64,000 bases of DNA from JAAXHF01 sp963665955 (GTDB lineage: Bacteria > Desulfobacterota > Binatia > Bin18): the NCBI GenBank assembly GCA_965231765.1, contig OZ246887.1, positions 5,456,001 to 5,520,000 on the forward strand. Direction: 5' to 3'. A program made the position numbers and the translations under genes. The notes beneath the pieces are model-generated. The model searched no databases. It saw nothing but the letters and a program-made list of their open reading frames with translations, and was not told the origin of the DNA. Positions 26,289 through 34,510 of this stretch are shown here, piece by piece (position 1 is the first letter of the stretch; every line of letters starts with the position of its first letter).

Positions 26289-26921
26289 TTAGCCTGCCGC
26301 AGAAGCGGCACTCCCGGCCTGATACAGCTGATCCAAGCCGTGTCCATAATTGCTCTCAACAAATTCCCAGTTCAAGACGTTCCAGAAGTTTGACAGATAT
26401 TGCGGGCGGGCATTGCGGTAATCAATATAATACGCATGCTCCCACACATCACAGGTAAACAGCGGGATCATGTCTTGGCGTAGCGGATTATCGGCATCTT
26501 TAGTCTGCACAACCTGCAACTCTCCTTTTTGATCCAAAACGAGCCAGGTCCAGCCTGAACCAAATAGGGCAGCAGCCTGTTTCTCAAACGCGGCCTGAAA
26601 CGCATCAAGAGAACCAAACGTCTTCTGCAGCGCCTCTAGCAGCGGGCCAGTCGCAAAACGTTCGCTTGCCGGAGCCATGGAATTCCAGTAGAAATCGTGG
26701 TTCCAGTGTTGCCCGGCACTATTAAATAGTGGACCGCTGGATTGGAGGACAATTTCATCAAGTGAAGCGTTTGCGAGGGGACTGCCTGTTAGCAGCTCGT
26801 TGAGCTTGGTGACATAGGTTTGATGGTGTTTATCGTGATGGAATTGAAGGGTTTCAGCCGAAATAAACGGCTCCAGGGCCGTGTACGAATAGGGCAGGGG
26901 GGCAAGTTCAAAATGTGACAT
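26289..26921 (-). CDS. sodB: Superoxide dismutase, iron type
   Basis: A 210-residue Fe/Mn superoxide dismutase that converts superoxide to oxygen and hydrogen peroxide in the cytosol. Metal ligands are His28 (FHHDKHHQTYV), His75 (QHWNHDFYW), Asp158 and His162 (CDVWEHAYYIDYRN). Gln71, in the N-terminal half next to the first HWNH motif, is the position typical of iron enzymes, so FeSOD is preferred to MnSOD. It is divergent from a SufR-like [Fe-S] regulator 89 bp away, with a likely promoter between. The C-terminal tail AGSAASAAG is short and non-conserved. Confidence 0.95.
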   Translation of the reverse strand: MSHFELAPLPYSYTALEPFISAETLQFHHDKHHQTYVTKLNELLTGSPLANASLDEIVLQSSGPLFNSAGQHWNHDFYWNSMAPASERFATGPLLEALQKTFGSLDAFQAAFEKQAAALFGSGWTWLVLDQKGELQVVQTKDADNPLRQDMIPLFTCDVWEHAYYIDYRNARPQYLSNFWNVLNWEFVESNYGHGLDQLYQAGSAASAAG

Positions 26922-26990
26922 ACGTTGATCTCCTCAAATGAATAGTTGCAGAATTGTGTCTTGTCGGCTATTTTCAAAGATAATACTTGT

Positions 26991-27017
26991 TTTATAGAAG
27001 ACATTATAATATGTCAA
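26991..27017 (-). promoter_or_regulatory. Candidate sigma-70 promoter for sodB
   Basis: Reading leftward, TTGACA (27012-27017) is followed after 15 bases by TATAAA (26991-26996). Start of transcription would be near 26984, about 60 bases before the sodB ATG. The -35 box overlaps the first codons of the divergent regulator. A perfect inverted pair TACTTG (26984-26989)/CAAGTA (27015-27020) brackets the promoter and could be the regulator's operator. Confidence 0.5.
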
Positions 27018-27709
27018 GTAAAGACTTGGAAAATTCTATTCCTGCTCCTCGGTCTGCTGCCGAGCGTATCCTGACCTTGCTCAAGACACGCGGTCCACAA
27101 AAGGCGGCTGATCTGGGGAGAGCATTGGGGATTACTGGTGAAGCTGCTCGTCAACAGCTTATGAAGTTAGTCACCGACGAATTGGTAGAAGCGTCGTCTG
27201 AAGTCCGTGGAGTAGGGCGGCCAACCCAGGTGTGGCGTTTGACTGCGGCTGGCAATGCGCGCTTCCCCGATGCGCATGCTGAACTCACTGTGCAGCTGAT
27301 CGACACCATTCGCTCAGAGTTGGGAGAGGATGCGCTTGAACGATTGATATCAGCCCGCGAGGAGAAAACACGCTCCAATTATATTGCCGAACTTGATGGG
27401 ATAATGGAACTTGGGGAGCGCGTTGCCTGTCTCGCAGACATACGCAGCCGCGAAGGCTATATGGCTGAATGGCAAGCCGAGGCAGATGGATTCCTGCTTA
27501 CTGAGAATCATTGTCCCATTTGTGCGGCGGCAACGATCTGTCAGGGATTATGTCAGACTGAGTTAGAGCTGTTTGGAGCAGTCCTGGGACAAGGAGTGCA
27601 AGTCCGCCGGGTTGACCATATTATTGCTGGAGCACGGCGGTGTGCGTATCGTATCATTCCGGCATCTCAAACAAAGTTGGCCAAGCAAGCGGATGTAAAG
27701 CGGCAATGA
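27011..27709 (+). CDS. SufR-like iron-sulfur winged-helix regulator
   Basis: A 232-residue regulator. Residues 15-80 form a DeoR/ArsR-like winged helix (RILTLLKTRGPQKAADLGRALGITGEAARQQLMKL, then GVGRPTQVWRLT). The C-terminal part has clustered cysteines, Cys168, 171, 177, 181 and 211 (HCPIC, TICQGLC, RRCAYRI), which match a SufR-type [Fe-S] sensor. SufR represses suf or stress genes while its cluster is intact. Here its divergent neighbour is sodB, so control of superoxide defence by cluster damage is a reasonable guess. The start at 27011 is chosen over a TTG at 26987; neither has a strong ribosome-binding site. Confidence 0.82.
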   Translation: MSSKDLENSIPAPRSAAERILTLLKTRGPQKAADLGRALGITGEAARQQLMKLVTDELVEASSEVRGVGRPTQVWRLTAAGNARFPDAHAELTVQLIDTIRSELGEDALERLISAREEKTRSNYIAELDGIMELGERVACLADIRSREGYMAEWQAEADGFLLTENHCPICAAATICQGLCQTELELFGAVLGQGVQVRRVDHIIAGARRCAYRIIPASQTKLAKQADVKRQ

Positions 27710-27752
27710 GGGTGACTGCTTACGCCGCTTCGATAGCTCCACAAACAAGATT

Positions 27753-29036
27753 TTAGATCACAACCGGCAGCGCAGTCAGCCCTCGTAGCGTCGCACTATC
27801 ACGCCATTGTACACTGTCCGAGGCAAGTCGCAGTCCTGGAAAACGACGCAGCAGAGCGGACACGGCAATCTGCCCCTCAAGCCGGGCGAGGGCCGCACCA
27901 AGACAGAAGTGGATGCCAATACTGAAGGACAGATGTTTACTGTATTGGCGGGTGATATCAAGCCGCCCAGGCTGCTCATAGACTGCCGGATCTCTATTCG
28001 CCGCGCCCAGCAGTAAAACAAGCTGTTGGCCTTTTTTGATTGCTTGGCCGTCAAGTTCACAGTCCTCTAAGGCATACCGTGACGTGATCTGGACCGGACT
28101 GTCATAGCGCAGAAGTTCCTCAATGGCATTGGGTATCAGGTCAGGGGCATTGCGCAGGAGGGTCAGTTGTTCGGGGTTTCGAAGCAGGGCGAGCATGCCA
28201 TTGCCGATCAGGTTTGTTGTTGTTTCGTGACCAGCGATGAGGAGCAGTTCACAGGTGGCATAGATTTCTTCGACCGTGAGTGTGTCGCCTTCTTCTTCGG
28301 CTAATATGAGTGCACTGAGGAGGTCGTCTTGGGGCTGGCGACGGCGCTGTTCAATAATGTCGGCAAAGTACGCATTCAGCTCCTTGATTGCTTGACCTGA
28401 TCGACGTAGGTCGTCGATTGACGCAATATCGAGCTCTCGAATAGCCTCGTCAGACCAGCGTTTAAACTGCTCCCGATCGGCGTGCGGAATGCCCAACATC
28501 TCCGCAATGACAATGATCGGCAGGGGGTTCGCTACGTCGCGGATGATGTCGATGGTGTCTGCATCCTGGACAGCAGCCAGCAGCTGGGCGACGACGTTTT
28601 CAATCTGGGGTCGGAGCGCTTGTATGGCGCGGGGGGTAAAGACTTTGCTCACGAGTTTACGCAGCCTGGTATGGTCGGGTGGATCAAGCCGCAGTATGGA
28701 CGGGATAAACTCTTCGTCTTTTTCCAGCCGTCCGGCCTGGAGCATCATTTTATGAATCATTTTCCAGGGCCGCCCTTTCCGGTCGTCCGCTGAAAAACGC
28801 TGATCACGCAGCACGGTCTCAATTGTCTGATAGCGAGACACTACCCAACCATAGTCGGCATAACTGCGATGGAAGGGGTCGCGTTCCTGGAGCTCGTGGT
28901 AGAGCGGATAGGGGTCGGTATAAAAGCTCGAAGTGTTGGGGGTGTAGGCAATACCGGTCTGCAAGCGCTCGACCGTCCGCAGGGTATACACACCGGCTTG
29001 AAGTATTGATTCTTGCACACTTTCTGTCCAGCTCAT
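27753..29036 (-). CDS. Cytochrome P450 (soluble class)
   Basis: A 427-residue bacterial P450 that would hydroxylate an organic substrate using O2 and electrons from a ferredoxin or fused partner elsewhere. The I-helix oxygen-binding motif AGHETT (268-273), the K-helix ExxR (Glu307, Arg310) and the haem-binding FSIGIHFCLG with Cys378 as axial ligand are intact. The ATG at 29036 follows AGGAGG. It is divergent from a TetR gene with two dyad operators between them, so it is the obvious target of that repressor. The closest setting is lipid or steroid-like catabolism given its neighbours. No ferredoxin gene is next to it. Confidence 0.93.
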   Translation of the reverse strand: MSWTESVQESILQAGVYTLRTVERLQTGIAYTPNTSSFYTDPYPLYHELQERDPFHRSYADYGWVVSRYQTIETVLRDQRFSADDRKGRPWKMIHKMMLQAGRLEKDEEFIPSILRLDPPDHTRLRKLVSKVFTPRAIQALRPQIENVVAQLLAAVQDADTIDIIRDVANPLPIIVIAEMLGIPHADREQFKRWSDEAIRELDIASIDDLRRSGQAIKELNAYFADIIEQRRRQPQDDLLSALILAEEEGDTLTVEEIYATCELLLIAGHETTTNLIGNGMLALLRNPEQLTLLRNAPDLIPNAIEELLRYDSPVQITSRYALEDCELDGQAIKKGQQLVLLLGAANRDPAVYEQPGRLDITRQYSKHLSFSIGIHFCLGAALARLEGQIAVSALLRRFPGLRLASDSVQWRDSATLRGLTALPVVI

Positions 29037-29058
29037 GCTCAGACCTCCTGTATATGAA

Positions 29059-29084
29059 ATCAACCTGTCAACTGACAGGTTGAT
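29059..29084. promoter_or_regulatory. Operator 1, perfect 26-bp dyad
   Basis: ATCAACCTGTCA (29059-29070) and TGACAGGTTGAT (29073-29084) are perfect inverted arms around AC. It begins 22 bp upstream of the P450 ATG and before the divergent TetR gene, the normal place for a TetR operator. Confidence 0.8.
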
Positions 29085-29093
29085 TGTCGGTCA

Positions 29094-29112
29094 GTTGACA
29101 GATAATGTCAAC
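29094..29112. promoter_or_regulatory. Operator 2, GTTGACA dyad
   Basis: GTTGACA (29094-29100) pairs with TGTCAAC (29106-29112) around GATAA. The TGTCAAC half-site also appears within operator 1, so two repressor dimers could bind side by side. Confidence 0.6.
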
Positions 29113-29154
29113 CCAGGTCCGCAGAAAGAGGATGCACCAGGAAGCGATGCTCGC

Positions 29155-29823
29155 ATGGATAGTGTTGGAACACTGAAAAATAAGCCGGTCAGACAAGGTC
29201 CGTCTGGGGGACGGACGCATCCGTCGGGTGAGAAGAGGCGCCGAGAGAAAGTTGATCGGGTGGCTGAGATTCTCCACGCTACGCGACAAACCTTGATCAA
29301 CGATGGCTATGCCGAGTTTTCTTTGCGCAAGATTGCAAGCCGGATTGGGATCCGTTTGGCTTCTTTGCAATACCATTTTCGGACCAAGGAAGAACTCCTC
29401 AGAGCACTGTTGGCGGAAACCTCAGCGCGCTATGAGGAGCGTTTAGTCCCTATCCTGGCCAATCCCCAGCTCACCCCTCGCAGCCGCTTTTTGAAAGCCA
29501 TCGACTGGCTTGTGGCCTATAATCGCCAAGAAGACAATGCCCGTTTTTTCTCCCAACTATGGGCGCTGGCAACCCATGATACCTATGCGGCAGCAATTGT
29601 AGACGAGATGTATACGGGCTATCGTCACGTACTGGCTGAATTAATCCGGGCGCTGAATCCGTCCCTGAAACCTGAGGTTCGTGAACAACGGGCCGGACTA
29701 TTAGCCGGTATGATTGATGGCGCAAGCTTCTTCGTTGGTCCCTGGATACCTCAACATGCAGAGCTGCGTGACATAGAGAAAGAACTCAGGAAATTTGCCT
29801 TAAAACTGGCTACTGACCTGTAG
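29155..29823 (+). CDS. TetR-family regulator of the P450 locus
   Basis: A 222-residue TetR/AcrR repressor. A basic leader (GEKRRREKVDRV) precedes the helix-turn-helix YAEFSLRKIASRIGIRLASLQYHFRTKEELL at about 60-92. The C-terminal ligand domain contains DNARFFSQLWALATHD and is of the usual length. The start at 29155 is preferred because an earlier start at 29035 would put both operators inside the coding sequence. It probably represses itself and the P450, with an acyl-CoA or the P450 substrate as inducer; this is inference from KstR2-like systems. Confidence 0.88.
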   Translation: MDSVGTLKNKPVRQGPSGGRTHPSGEKRRREKVDRVAEILHATRQTLINDGYAEFSLRKIASRIGIRLASLQYHFRTKEELLRALLAETSARYEERLVPILANPQLTPRSRFLKAIDWLVAYNRQEDNARFFSQLWALATHDTYAAAIVDEMYTGYRHVLAELIRALNPSLKPEVREQRAGLLAGMIDGASFFVGPWIPQHAELRDIEKELRKFALKLATDL

Positions 29824-29874
29824 TGGCGAATAATAGGCGAGGAGACAGGGGTGTGTCGTGTAGATGCGTACGGT

Positions 29875-29893
29875 GGATAAGCGTAGCGCATCC
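29875..29893. repeat. REP-type palindrome between convergent genes
   Basis: GGATAAGCGTAGCGCATCC forms a stem GGAT/ATCC and GCG/CGC with an AA bulge. The GGATAAGCG...GCGCATCC pattern is a widespread dispersed intergenic palindrome in Gram-negative genomes. It lies between the ends of the TetR gene and the Ltp2-like gene and may stop both transcripts. Confidence 0.55.
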
Positions 29894-29912
29894 GTTCCCT
29901 GCGCCTGTGCGG

Positions 29913-31067
29913 CTACCCCGCATCGTTTTGCAGCACATGCACCACACACACCGCGCCAACGCCGACCATGTGGGCCAGGCCGGTCCGGGCGTTCAGTTGC
30001 TGGCGGACCCCAGCTTCGCCGCGTAGCTGGCGGGTCAGCTCAACAATCTGGCCTGCTCCTGTTGGACCAATCGGATGGCCCATTGCCAGCAAGCCGCCTG
30101 AGGGGCTCACCGCACACTTTCCGCCAATATCCATATCGCCGCGTTCCAGCAGTCCAGCCGCCTCGCCCTCACCGCACAGGCCCATGGCTTCGACGTACAG
30201 TAATTCTTCGATGCTAAACGCGTCGTGGAGTTCAATCACGTCGAGATCAGTGGGCGCGATGCCTGCTTCGTCATAGCCCTGTGCGACCGTCTCTCGGGTC
30301 AGTTCGGCATCGAAGTTTTTGCCACCAGTGTAGACTCGCTCAGTGCGGATAGTTGATGCCAGGACACGGATGGCACGGCCTCGATTGATCCCTAATCGCG
30401 GCATTGCCTCTTCAGAGACAACGATGACTGCTGCGGCGCCCTCACCAACCGGGCAGCACTGTAAGCGAGTGAGTGAACCGGAGATGGACGGGCCGCCCAA
30501 AACTTCTTCCAAGGTCCGTTCTTTTTGGCGCTGAGCATACGGATTATTGGCACCGTTGCGGTGGTTTTTGACTGCTACAGCCGCAATGGTTTCTGGGCTG
30601 ACATTGTGGCGGTTCATATACGCATTAGCCAGTAGCGCAAAATGGGTAAATGGCACAGATCGTGAGCCGACTAAATCTGGAACGCCTGCCTTGCGCGAGG
30701 CCAGTTTCAGGCCCTCAGGTTTGTCTATGCCCATGGCTAAGACGACATCGCTCACCCCACCAGCAACTTCAAGACAGGCCTGACGAAAGGCTGAGGAGCC
30801 TGAGGCTGAGGCATTTTCAACTTGGGTCATAGGGATGCCCGTAGTACCGAGATGGCGCAGCATGATTCGAGTCGGGGCAATACCTAACTGGGCCGTGCCG
30901 TTATAGACAGCTTCGACACTAGGCCATTCGATTCCCGCATCGGTCAGAGCTTCACGGACAGCTGTCAAACCCAACTCTACATACGGTGTTTCGCTCTTGT
31001 GCTGGTAGCGGTGCAAACCAACACCGACCACATACACTGGACGCAAGTCTCGTAATACTTTGCCCAT
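29913..31067 (-). CDS. Thiolase-fold protein without the nucleophilic Cys (Ltp2-like)
   Basis: A 384-residue thiolase-superfamily protein. It is colinear with the thiolase at 2664 but at the nucleophile position reads ENASASGSSAF, with Ser87 in place of Cys. His281 (IELHDAFS) and His331 (SGGLLAMGHPIGPTG) remain. Thiolase-fold enzymes of this kind that pair with a DUF35 protein include Ltp2, a retro-aldolase that removes a side chain from steroid-CoA. The DUF35 partner is encoded directly upstream, overlapping by 1 bp, so an aldolase role is favoured over thiolysis. Substrate unknown. Confidence 0.82.
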   Translation of the reverse strand: MGKVLRDLRPVYVVGVGLHRYQHKSETPYVELGLTAVREALTDAGIEWPSVEAVYNGTAQLGIAPTRIMLRHLGTTGIPMTQVENASASGSSAFRQACLEVAGGVSDVVLAMGIDKPEGLKLASRKAGVPDLVGSRSVPFTHFALLANAYMNRHNVSPETIAAVAVKNHRNGANNPYAQRQKERTLEEVLGGPSISGSLTRLQCCPVGEGAAAVIVVSEEAMPRLGINRGRAIRVLASTIRTERVYTGGKNFDAELTRETVAQGYDEAGIAPTDLDVIELHDAFSIEELLYVEAMGLCGEGEAAGLLERGDMDIGGKCAVSPSGGLLAMGHPIGPTGAGQIVELTRQLRGEAGVRQQLNARTGLAHMVGVGAVCVVHVLQNDAG

Positions 31068-31507
31068 TAGGCGGCCTCTCCTTTCTCGACTTTTTCAAAG
31101 CGCAATTCCGTCCGTTCGTTTCCGTCAGCAGCTGAGCCAGTGGAGACAAGGACCGACTGGACTCGATCTCCAAGAGACACATCCGCATCCGTCGGACACG
31201 TCAACAGCGCACGGATGGTCGGGCCAGCATCAAGTGTGATTGAGGCAACGGTAAAGGGGGTAGGCGTGTTTGGATCGTGATGGACGTGAACAGTGGCGCA
31301 AGATTGCAACATGCCCGTGCCTGCCAAGAGATGCTGCTCAACCTGTTCGGCTGCGCCGCCGCAAGCTTCGCAACTGTATGCATGCGGTGGAAAGAAGGTA
31401 TAGCCGCACGCCTGACAGCGCTTGCCATACAAGGCTGGTGGGCTTGAGCTGTCAGTCTCATTCGGTCGGGCAAACAGTTGCGGCCGGGCAGGGGAAGGAG
31501 CTGTCAT
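31067..31507 (-). CDS. DUF35 Zn-ribbon/OB-fold partner protein
   Basis: A 146-residue protein with an N-terminal zinc ribbon (Cys31, Cys34 in RCQACGYTFFP; Cys46, Cys49 in SCEACGG) and a C-terminal OB fold (GTGMLQSCATVHV, FTVASITLDAGPTIRALL). DUF35 proteins bind acyl-CoA and form complexes with thiolase-fold enzymes. The ATG at 31507 has GGAGGA in front; a TTG at 31522 is less likely. The stop codon overlaps the next gene's ATG (TAATG), so the two subunits are translationally coupled at near-equal amounts. Confidence 0.9.
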   Translation of the reverse strand: MTAPSPARPQLFARPNETDSSSPPALYGKRCQACGYTFFPPHAYSCEACGGAAEQVEQHLLAGTGMLQSCATVHVHHDPNTPTPFTVASITLDAGPTIRALLTCPTDADVSLGDRVQSVLVSTGSAADGNERTELRFEKVEKGEAA

Positions 31508-31518
31508 TGTGTCATCCT

Positions 31519-31540
31519 CCAATCATGCTCCAATCATGCT
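31519..31540. repeat. Two tandem 11-bp repeats (CCAATCATGCT)
   Basis: Two perfect adjacent copies, starting at 31519 and 31530, lie just upstream of the DUF35 start. Each contains CATG; they overlap the likely leader of the DUF35-Ltp2 transcript. Confidence 0.8.
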
Positions 31541-31636
31541 CGAACAGGGGGCCAAAGGTTTCCCTGCATCGTCAAATATGATGCAATGCCGGACTGACCT
31601 TAGCATATTTTGAAATATTCTGAATGGAGACGTATC

Positions 31637-32398
31637 ATGCCAACTCTTGATCGCGATGGGGTGCAGATTTATTACGAAACACATGGCTCGGGTCCCGCTA
31701 TTCTTCTCACCCACGGGTTTAGTGCAACAGCCGCTGCCTGGCAGCCGCAAGTTGAAGCCTTGGCTGAGCGCTATCAGCTCATCACTTGGGACATGCGTGG
31801 CCATGGACAGTCGGACAGTCCAGATGACCCAGCTGCCTATTCGGAAGCATTGACGATTGGGGATATGGCGACGCTACTTGAAACACATAGTGTCGAACAA
31901 GCGGTGATTGGTGGTCACTCGCTGGGTGGTTATCTGTCCCTCGCATTCAATGTCACCCATCCTGCGCGGGTGAAAGGACTCATGTTGCTTGGCACCGGGC
32001 CTGGTTTTCGCAAGGACGAACCCCGCGCGGCGTGGAATACCCGCGCGTGCTCTTTTGCTGACACGTTTGAGAAAAAGGGACTTGAAGCGCTGGGGCGTAG
32101 CGCAGAGGTCCAAGCTGGCACGCACCGTTCTGCCCAAGGTTTGGCGCATGCCTCGCGGGGCATCCTGACTCAGCATGATGCCCGGATTATGAATTCTCTG
32201 GAATCCATTTCCGTCCCAACGCTGGTGGCGATCGGGGAGAGAGATACACCCTTCTTGGCTGCGACAGATTACATGGCCAATAAAATTCCAAACGCTCAAA
32301 AAGTCATCCTGGCCGACGCCGGACACCCGGCTAATATTGAGCAGGCTGCGGTATTCAACACTGAGTTCGGAGCCTTTCTTGAGCAGGTATGGGCATAA
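31637..32398 (+). CDS. Alpha/beta hydrolase 1
   Basis: A 253-residue alpha/beta hydrolase. Ser95 in the nucleophile elbow GGHSLGGY, Asp in IGERDTPFL and His in DAGHPANIE form the triad; the oxyanion loop THGFSATAAAW and the DMRGHGQSD strand are typical of esterases, lactonases and meta-cleavage-type C-C hydrolases. The ATG at 31637 has GGAGA 7 bases ahead. The stop overlaps the next gene by 10 bp, and four genes in this direction (to 35746) appear to form an operon divergent from the DUF35-Ltp2 pair. Confidence 0.92.
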   Translation: MPTLDRDGVQIYYETHGSGPAILLTHGFSATAAAWQPQVEALAERYQLITWDMRGHGQSDSPDDPAAYSEALTIGDMATLLETHSVEQAVIGGHSLGGYLSLAFNVTHPARVKGLMLLGTGPGFRKDEPRAAWNTRACSFADTFEKKGLEALGRSAEVQAGTHRSAQGLAHASRGILTQHDARIMNSLESISVPTLVAIGERDTPFLAATDYMANKIPNAQKVILADAGHPANIEQAAVFNTEFGAFLEQVWA

Positions 32399-33387
32399 AA
32401 CCGGGAAACTCCGTGCAAACCGCACAAGCCGCACTCATCTCGCCTACCTTCCCACCCGACCCTGACTACACGCCGTATATGACGGAGTCGTTCCGGGTCG
32501 CGATGGGACTTTTTCCCCTGCACCTCAAAGACTGGATCGAACCCGGTCCACAGATGGCTGCTGAGTTGGCGGAGAAAGATCGGCTGCTGGGTGAGCGTTA
32601 CCGTGAAGTCTTTAGTGTTCAGCCTGAAGCCCAAGAAAGCTCACAAGAAGTCCTTGATTTGCTAGTCGCGCACCTTCCCGCTCGTTTCCCGAGTCTGTAC
32701 CAGCGGGTTGGGGATGCACTGGGCAATGCTGTCACAGGGCAGCGCTGGGATCTCTCCCAGTCTGCACTGCATCCGCTCGACCTGGCTGGGCGTCTGGTTC
32801 AAGAAGATCTGTGCGTGATGAAAAAAGATCCGGACTCAGACGTGTATCGGTTGGTCGGCGCCTCGTTATGTTTTCCCACGCGCTGGAGTCTGGCTGAAAA
32901 AATGGGCAAATCATTGAGCATGATTCATCACCCCACAGCAGGTTATAAGGAGCACCTTGATTCCACTATGGATCGTTTCTTTGCCCGGATGAAAGTTCAC
33001 AGGCCGGTCTGGCGGCTGAATTGGGGCATTGTTGACGACCCGGCCCTGTTCCAATCAACTGGACACAGTCGGGGCGGGTTTCGTTCAGACATTACGGTCG
33101 AGAACGCGGGAGAGAAACTGTGGCTCCGGATAGAACGCCAGACCTTACGTCGGCTCCCGCACAGCCAGGGTATTCTGTTTAGCATCCGGATCTATGTAAA
33201 GCCGTTGGCGCATCTTCTCTCATACCCAGAACGTGCGGCAGCGATGGCTCGGGCTCTGCGCGGCATGCCAGACTCATGGCTTTTGTATAAAAGTTTGTCT
33301 GGATTCCTGGACGCCGTCTTAGGCTGGTTGGATAAGATCGGGGAAAAGGATAGTCGCTGCGGGCCAAGGAGCGGAAATGAACTTTGA
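32389..33387 (+). CDS. Haem-dependent oxidative N-demethylase alpha-subunit-like protein (DUF3445)
   Basis: A 332-residue DUF3445/HODM_asu-like protein. Typical segments are FRVAMGLFPL near the N-terminus, LVQEDLCVMKK, SLCFPTRWSLAEKMGKSLSMIHHP, VWRLNWGI and WLRIERQTLRRLP. The founding member is the alpha subunit of a haem enzyme that strips methyl groups from secondary amines such as dimethylamine, though many family members have no known substrate. Its partner subunits are absent here. It overlaps the hydrolase and the next acyl-CoA dehydrogenase by about 10 bp each, so it is firmly in this operon. Confidence 0.8.
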   Translation: MGIKPGNSVQTAQAALISPTFPPDPDYTPYMTESFRVAMGLFPLHLKDWIEPGPQMAAELAEKDRLLGERYREVFSVQPEAQESSQEVLDLLVAHLPARFPSLYQRVGDALGNAVTGQRWDLSQSALHPLDLAGRLVQEDLCVMKKDPDSDVYRLVGASLCFPTRWSLAEKMGKSLSMIHHPTAGYKEHLDSTMDRFFARMKVHRPVWRLNWGIVDDPALFQSTGHSRGGFRSDITVENAGEKLWLRIERQTLRRLPHSQGILFSIRIYVKPLAHLLSYPERAAAMARALRGMPDSWLLYKSLSGFLDAVLGWLDKIGEKDSRCGPRSGNEL

Positions 33388-34495
33388 GTTTTCAGCCGAC
33401 CAAAAACTGCTCGGTGAGCAGGCCCGAAAATTTCTGGCAGACAACTGCGCATCAACCGAGGTCCGAAAAATCCTTGAAGGGTCTGATGCGTATCACCATG
33501 ATCTGTGGCACGGCATTGCGGAACTGGGCTGGTTAGGGACGGCTATTCCAGAAGCGTATGGGGGCTTGGGCGCGGGCTATTTAGAACTGTGTGTGCTGGC
33601 CGAAGAATTGGGGCGGGCACTCGCTCCAGTACCGTTTTCCTCTTCGATTTATCTTGCGGCAGAAGCCCTGCTCTTAGCTGGAACAGAAGATCAGAAACAA
33701 CGCTGGTTGCCACGCTTGGCCAGTGGGGAGGCGATTGGGACGTTCGCAATTGCCGAGAGCAGCGGAGGGGCCAGCCTGAAAAGCGTTCATGCCAGCGTGT
33801 CTGACGGCCGCCTGACTGGATTGAAACTGCCAGTAGCTGATGGTGATAGTGCTGATCTCGCGGTGGTGGCAGCACTGCCCGGAGACAAGCAAGCTGCCGC
33901 CTTGTACCTGGTCGGGTTGGATGCTCCCGGCGTCTCACGCAGTCCTATTGATGCAATCGACCCAACCCGTAGTCAGGCCCAGGTTGTCTTTGATGGCACA
34001 CCTGTTGAACCGTTAGGTGATGAAACAGCTGGTGAATCCTTCGTGTCTCAGCTCTACGACCGCGCAGCCATCTTGTTTGCCTTTGAACAGTTGGGCGGAG
34101 CGCAACGTGTCTTAGAAATGGGGCGTGATTATGCGCTTGAGCGCTATGCGTTTGGTCGTCCGATTGGTGCGTTTCAGGCTATCAAGCATACACTCGCAGA
34201 TATGTATGTGTCCGAGGAGCTGGCGCGTTCCAACTGTTATTACGGTGCCTGGGCGCTCAGCACGAACGGTGCGGATCTCCCCCAGGCCGCAGCCACAGCC
34301 CGTGTGTCTGCCACTCAGGCGTACCAGCACTGCGCAAAGAGTAATATTCAGGTCCACGGCGGTATGGGCTACACGTGGGAGTTTGACTGTCATTTGTATT
34401 ATCGTCGTTCTCAATTACTAGCCCTGGTGCTGGGCAGCGTTGAGCGCTGGAAAGATCTGCTGGTCAGCCGTTTGGAGACAGCATCTGCTGCCTAA
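33377..34495 (+). CDS. Acyl-CoA dehydrogenase, putative subunit 1
   Basis: A 372-residue FAD-dependent acyl-CoA dehydrogenase. It has the N-terminal helical domain (EFSADQKLLGEQARKFL), the IAESSGG region of the beta domain (altered from the canonical TEPxxGSD, so FAD or substrate contacts may differ) and a C-terminal HGGMGYTWEFD motif. Shorter relatives with a degenerate middle domain often pair with a longer subunit to form alpha2beta2 enzymes, as for FadE28/FadE29. The next gene, 15 bp on, is such a partner candidate. AAGGAG precedes the ATG at 33377. Confidence 0.9.
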   Translation: MNFEFSADQKLLGEQARKFLADNCASTEVRKILEGSDAYHHDLWHGIAELGWLGTAIPEAYGGLGAGYLELCVLAEELGRALAPVPFSSSIYLAAEALLLAGTEDQKQRWLPRLASGEAIGTFAIAESSGGASLKSVHASVSDGRLTGLKLPVADGDSADLAVVAALPGDKQAAALYLVGLDAPGVSRSPIDAIDPTRSQAQVVFDGTPVEPLGDETAGESFVSQLYDRAAILFAFEQLGGAQRVLEMGRDYALERYAFGRPIGAFQAIKHTLADMYVSEELARSNCYYGAWALSTNGADLPQAAATARVSATQAYQHCAKSNIQVHGGMGYTWEFDCHLYYRRSQLLALVLGSVERWKDLLVSRLETASAA

Positions 34496-34510
34496 TTCAG
34501 AAGACTAGTT

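Noticed and set aside
28482..29083. Plus-strand frames opposite the P450
   Set aside because: Out-of-frame mirror images of the P450 gene; no ribosome-binding site or recognisable domain.
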